Below, piece by piece: positions 41,944 to 43,336 of a stretch of DNA of 43,336 bases. Every line of letters begins with the position of its first letter. Position 1 is the first letter of the stretch. Where the stretch lies: contig CAIFEY010000026.1 in the NCBI GenBank assembly GCA_903789635.1, positions 1 to 43,336 of the forward strand, read 5' to 3'. A program made the position numbers and the translations under genes. The stretch is from an uncultured Eubacteriaceae bacterium (GTDB lineage Bacteria > Bacillota > Clostridia > Peptostreptococcales > Anaerovoracaceae). The notes under the pieces are model-generated. The model had not been told where the DNA came from, searched no databases, and saw nothing but the letters and a program-made list of their open reading frames with translations.

Positions 41944-42960
41944 ACTAAGTCCCTGACGTTGAGCAAGGCGCTGGAATGGAAGGGCGAATTCGCCAACCTG
42001 CGCGAGCTGGGTCCGGACGGACAGGCGATCGACTACAGCCTCACCGAGGACACGGCCGTGGAGGGATTCACGGCATCGGTCACCGGAAGCCTTGAGAATG
42101 GCTTCACCGTGAAGAACGTCAGCGGCAAGGCACAGAACGTCTCCGTAACCAAGGAATGGGACGATGACAAAGACGCGGCCGGCAAGCGGCCTGACCAGGT
42201 CACAGTACACCTGCTGGTAAACGGCGAGGACAGCGGACAGTCGCTGATCCTGAATAAGGACAACGGCTGGAAGGGAAACTTCTCCGAGCTGGACGCGGCC
42301 GACAGCCTGGGCACGGCGATCACCTACAGCGTTCTGGAAGAGGACGTGGAAGGCTACACCGCAAGCACTTCGGGCGACGTGCAGGATGGCTTTGTCATCA
42401 CCAACACGATTAAGAAGTCGGAACCGACGCCGACGCCGACACCGACCCCGGCCGTCGAAACGACGAGTGTCTCCGTAACCAAGGCGTGGAGCGATGAGAA
42501 CGATGCCTCTGGAAAACGTCCGGCAGAGGTCGTGATTCACCTCCTGGCGAACGGCAGGGACACCGGTAAGACGCTGACGCTGAGTGCCGACAACAACTGG
42601 AAGGGAACCTTCTTCGGGCTCGCTGTTCAGGAGAATGGAACGGACATCGAGTACACCGTCGCGGAAGAGCAGGTAACGGATTACAACGCTTACTTCTCCG
42701 GAAACGCGGAGGACGGCTTCAAGGTGACGAACGCGCTGGTTACTTCGGGAACGACCCCGAACAGCCCGACAAATCCGAGCAATACGGACAATGGATCCGG
42801 CTCGAACTCATCGAATCCGTCCAGCCCGTCGAACGGCGGCTCGGGATCCAATTCATCTAGTCCGACGAACCCGTCGAACTGGACGGTCCATCCGGCGATT
42901 GCGACGAACCCGTCCGGAAAGGGCGACGGCACGATGACGTACAGCGATGCGGCTAAGTGA
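41944..42960 (+). pseudogene. In-frame continuation of the second adhesin with Cna-B domains, between TAG and TGA
   Basis: 338 codons continue the frame after the TAG. They contain the rest of the first Cna-B domain, a second (QNVSVTKEWDDDKDAAGK to VITNTIKK) and, after a short TPTPTP linker, a third (SVSVTKAWSDENDASGK to FKVTNAL), then the Ser/Asn/Gly/Pro linker seen in the first adhesin. A TTG at 41959 could be read as a start but has no ribosome binding site, so this is not a separate gene. It is either a dead 3' part or is reached by TAG readthrough. The last ~430 bp before the final codons are identical to the first adhesin. Confidence 0.75.
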
Positions 42961-43074
42961 ACCATCCCTAAGACCGGCGACAGAGGCAGCCAGGCGCTGA
43001 ACCTGGGACTGTTCGGAACGGCATGTGCGGCACTCGCGCTGGCATTGGCCTGGAAGAAGAGGAACATGAGATAA
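42958..43074 (+). other. Second in-frame TGA and cell-wall sorting signal
   Basis: The TGA at 42958-42960 is followed by TIPKTGD, the same hydrophobic stretch and WKKRNMR, then TAA at 43072-43074. It is the counterpart of 37861-37977. Confidence 0.88.
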
Positions 43075-43131
43075 TTCTAATATAGCGAAAACCATCCTGA
43101 GATTTTGCAAGGCGATGGAAATGAGAGAAGA

Positions 43132-43163
43132 GGACGAGTCCGCGCGATGCGGCTCGTCCTTTT
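43132..43163 (+). terminator. Rho-independent terminator after the second adhesin
   Basis: GGACGAG (43132-43138) pairs with CTCGTCC (43153-43159), with further G-C pairing inside, followed by TTTT. Confidence 0.82.
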
Positions 43164-43173
43164 CCGCGGTGCG

Positions 43174-43213
43174 CGGGGCTGTGAAAAATGTTGGTTCATT
43201 TTTTCGCGGCCCC
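43174..43213. repeat. GTGAAAAATG-type palindrome, copy 3
   Basis: GGGGCTGTGAAAAATG and CATTTTTTCGCGGCCCC pair with two G-T wobbles, so the fold suits RNA on the plus strand. It lies just after the adhesin terminator. The remaining DNA to 43336 holds nothing recognisable. Confidence 0.65.
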
Positions 43214-43336
43214 GTTTCTATTTGCTGGAATGCTGCGTTGGTATTAGCGATGCAGCGGGCAGGCCCGGCAGGGCTGTGGCAGCAGTCAAGTCCATATTTG
43301 TGTGTAAATTTCCTTCAGGCACATGTTTGACTTATG

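Noticed and set aside
41959-42960. A separate gene starting at TTG 41959
   Set aside because: There is no ribosome binding site, it starts in the middle of a Cna-B domain and it lacks a signal peptide; it is the continuation of the adhesin frame.
37861-43074. TGA reassigned to tryptophan in this organism
   Set aside because: Two ordinary genes in the window (704 and 31405) end in TGA at the expected protein end, tryptophan is encoded by TGG throughout, and long genes such as pheT and lysS contain no internal TGA.

Overview
The window looks like chromosomal DNA of a Gram-positive anaerobe of the Bacillota, probably Clostridia. This is inferred from the greA-lysS and pheS-pheT arrangements, strong AGGAGG-type ribosome binding sites, sigma-A-type promoters (TTGACA/TATAAT), Sec signal peptides and sortase-type wall-anchor signals. 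Coding DNA is moderately GC-rich. The genus cannot be fixed from sequence alone. No tRNA, rRNA, CRISPR array, transposase or phage gene was seen.

Layout. Positions 1-703: non-coding DNA with hairpins and a tandem ~124-bp repeat. 704-3304 (minus): a cytidylate-kinase-like protein and a NhaD/CitMHS-type antiporter. 3604-7074 (minus): pheS-pheT with its own promoter and terminator. 7560-13126 (plus): a translationally coupled pair in which both genes are internally doubled, a tandem AMP-forming ligase and a tandem alanine/ornithine-racemase-like protein. 13345-15399: greA and lysS. 15400-29300: an accessory secreted-protein island with five exported proteins that end in a fibronectin type III domain. 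The first four also carry glycine-rich beta-helix-like repeats and a coiled coil. They are separated by long non-coding stretches packed with palindromic repeats, and a pirin gene lies between them on the minus strand. 30046-33092 (minus): two aldo/keto reductases and a TetR regulator. 33427-43074: two very large Cna-B/SdrD-type surface adhesins.

Most notable observations. (1) Both giant adhesins have an in-frame TGA directly before a textbook cell-wall sorting signal (IPKTGD, hydrophobic stretch, KKRN tail). The signal stays open in frame up to a TAA. The second adhesin also has a TAG where its paralogue has CAG. This is either stop-codon readthrough deciding anchored versus secreted adhesin, or decay spread by gene conversion. 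(2) A family of ~175-bp palindromic elements bounded by AACACGGGC/GCCCGTGTT has subterminal arms that co-vary between copies. (3) Two near-identical intergenic blocks flank different sets of near-perfect hairpins, so hairpins appear to be exchanged like cassettes. (4) The leaders of two secreted-protein genes fold into the same three-way junction with compensatory changes and a conserved TCGACACCA loop. (5) In the ligase/racemase operon both partners are doubled.

How the parts may work together. The right half of the window is devoted to surface display: secreted beta-helix/FnIII proteins with similar promoters, and wall-anchored isopeptide adhesins sharing a different -35 element. The sortase itself is not in the window. 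Recent recombination between paralogues is visible as exact identity over 450-700 bp in both gene families.
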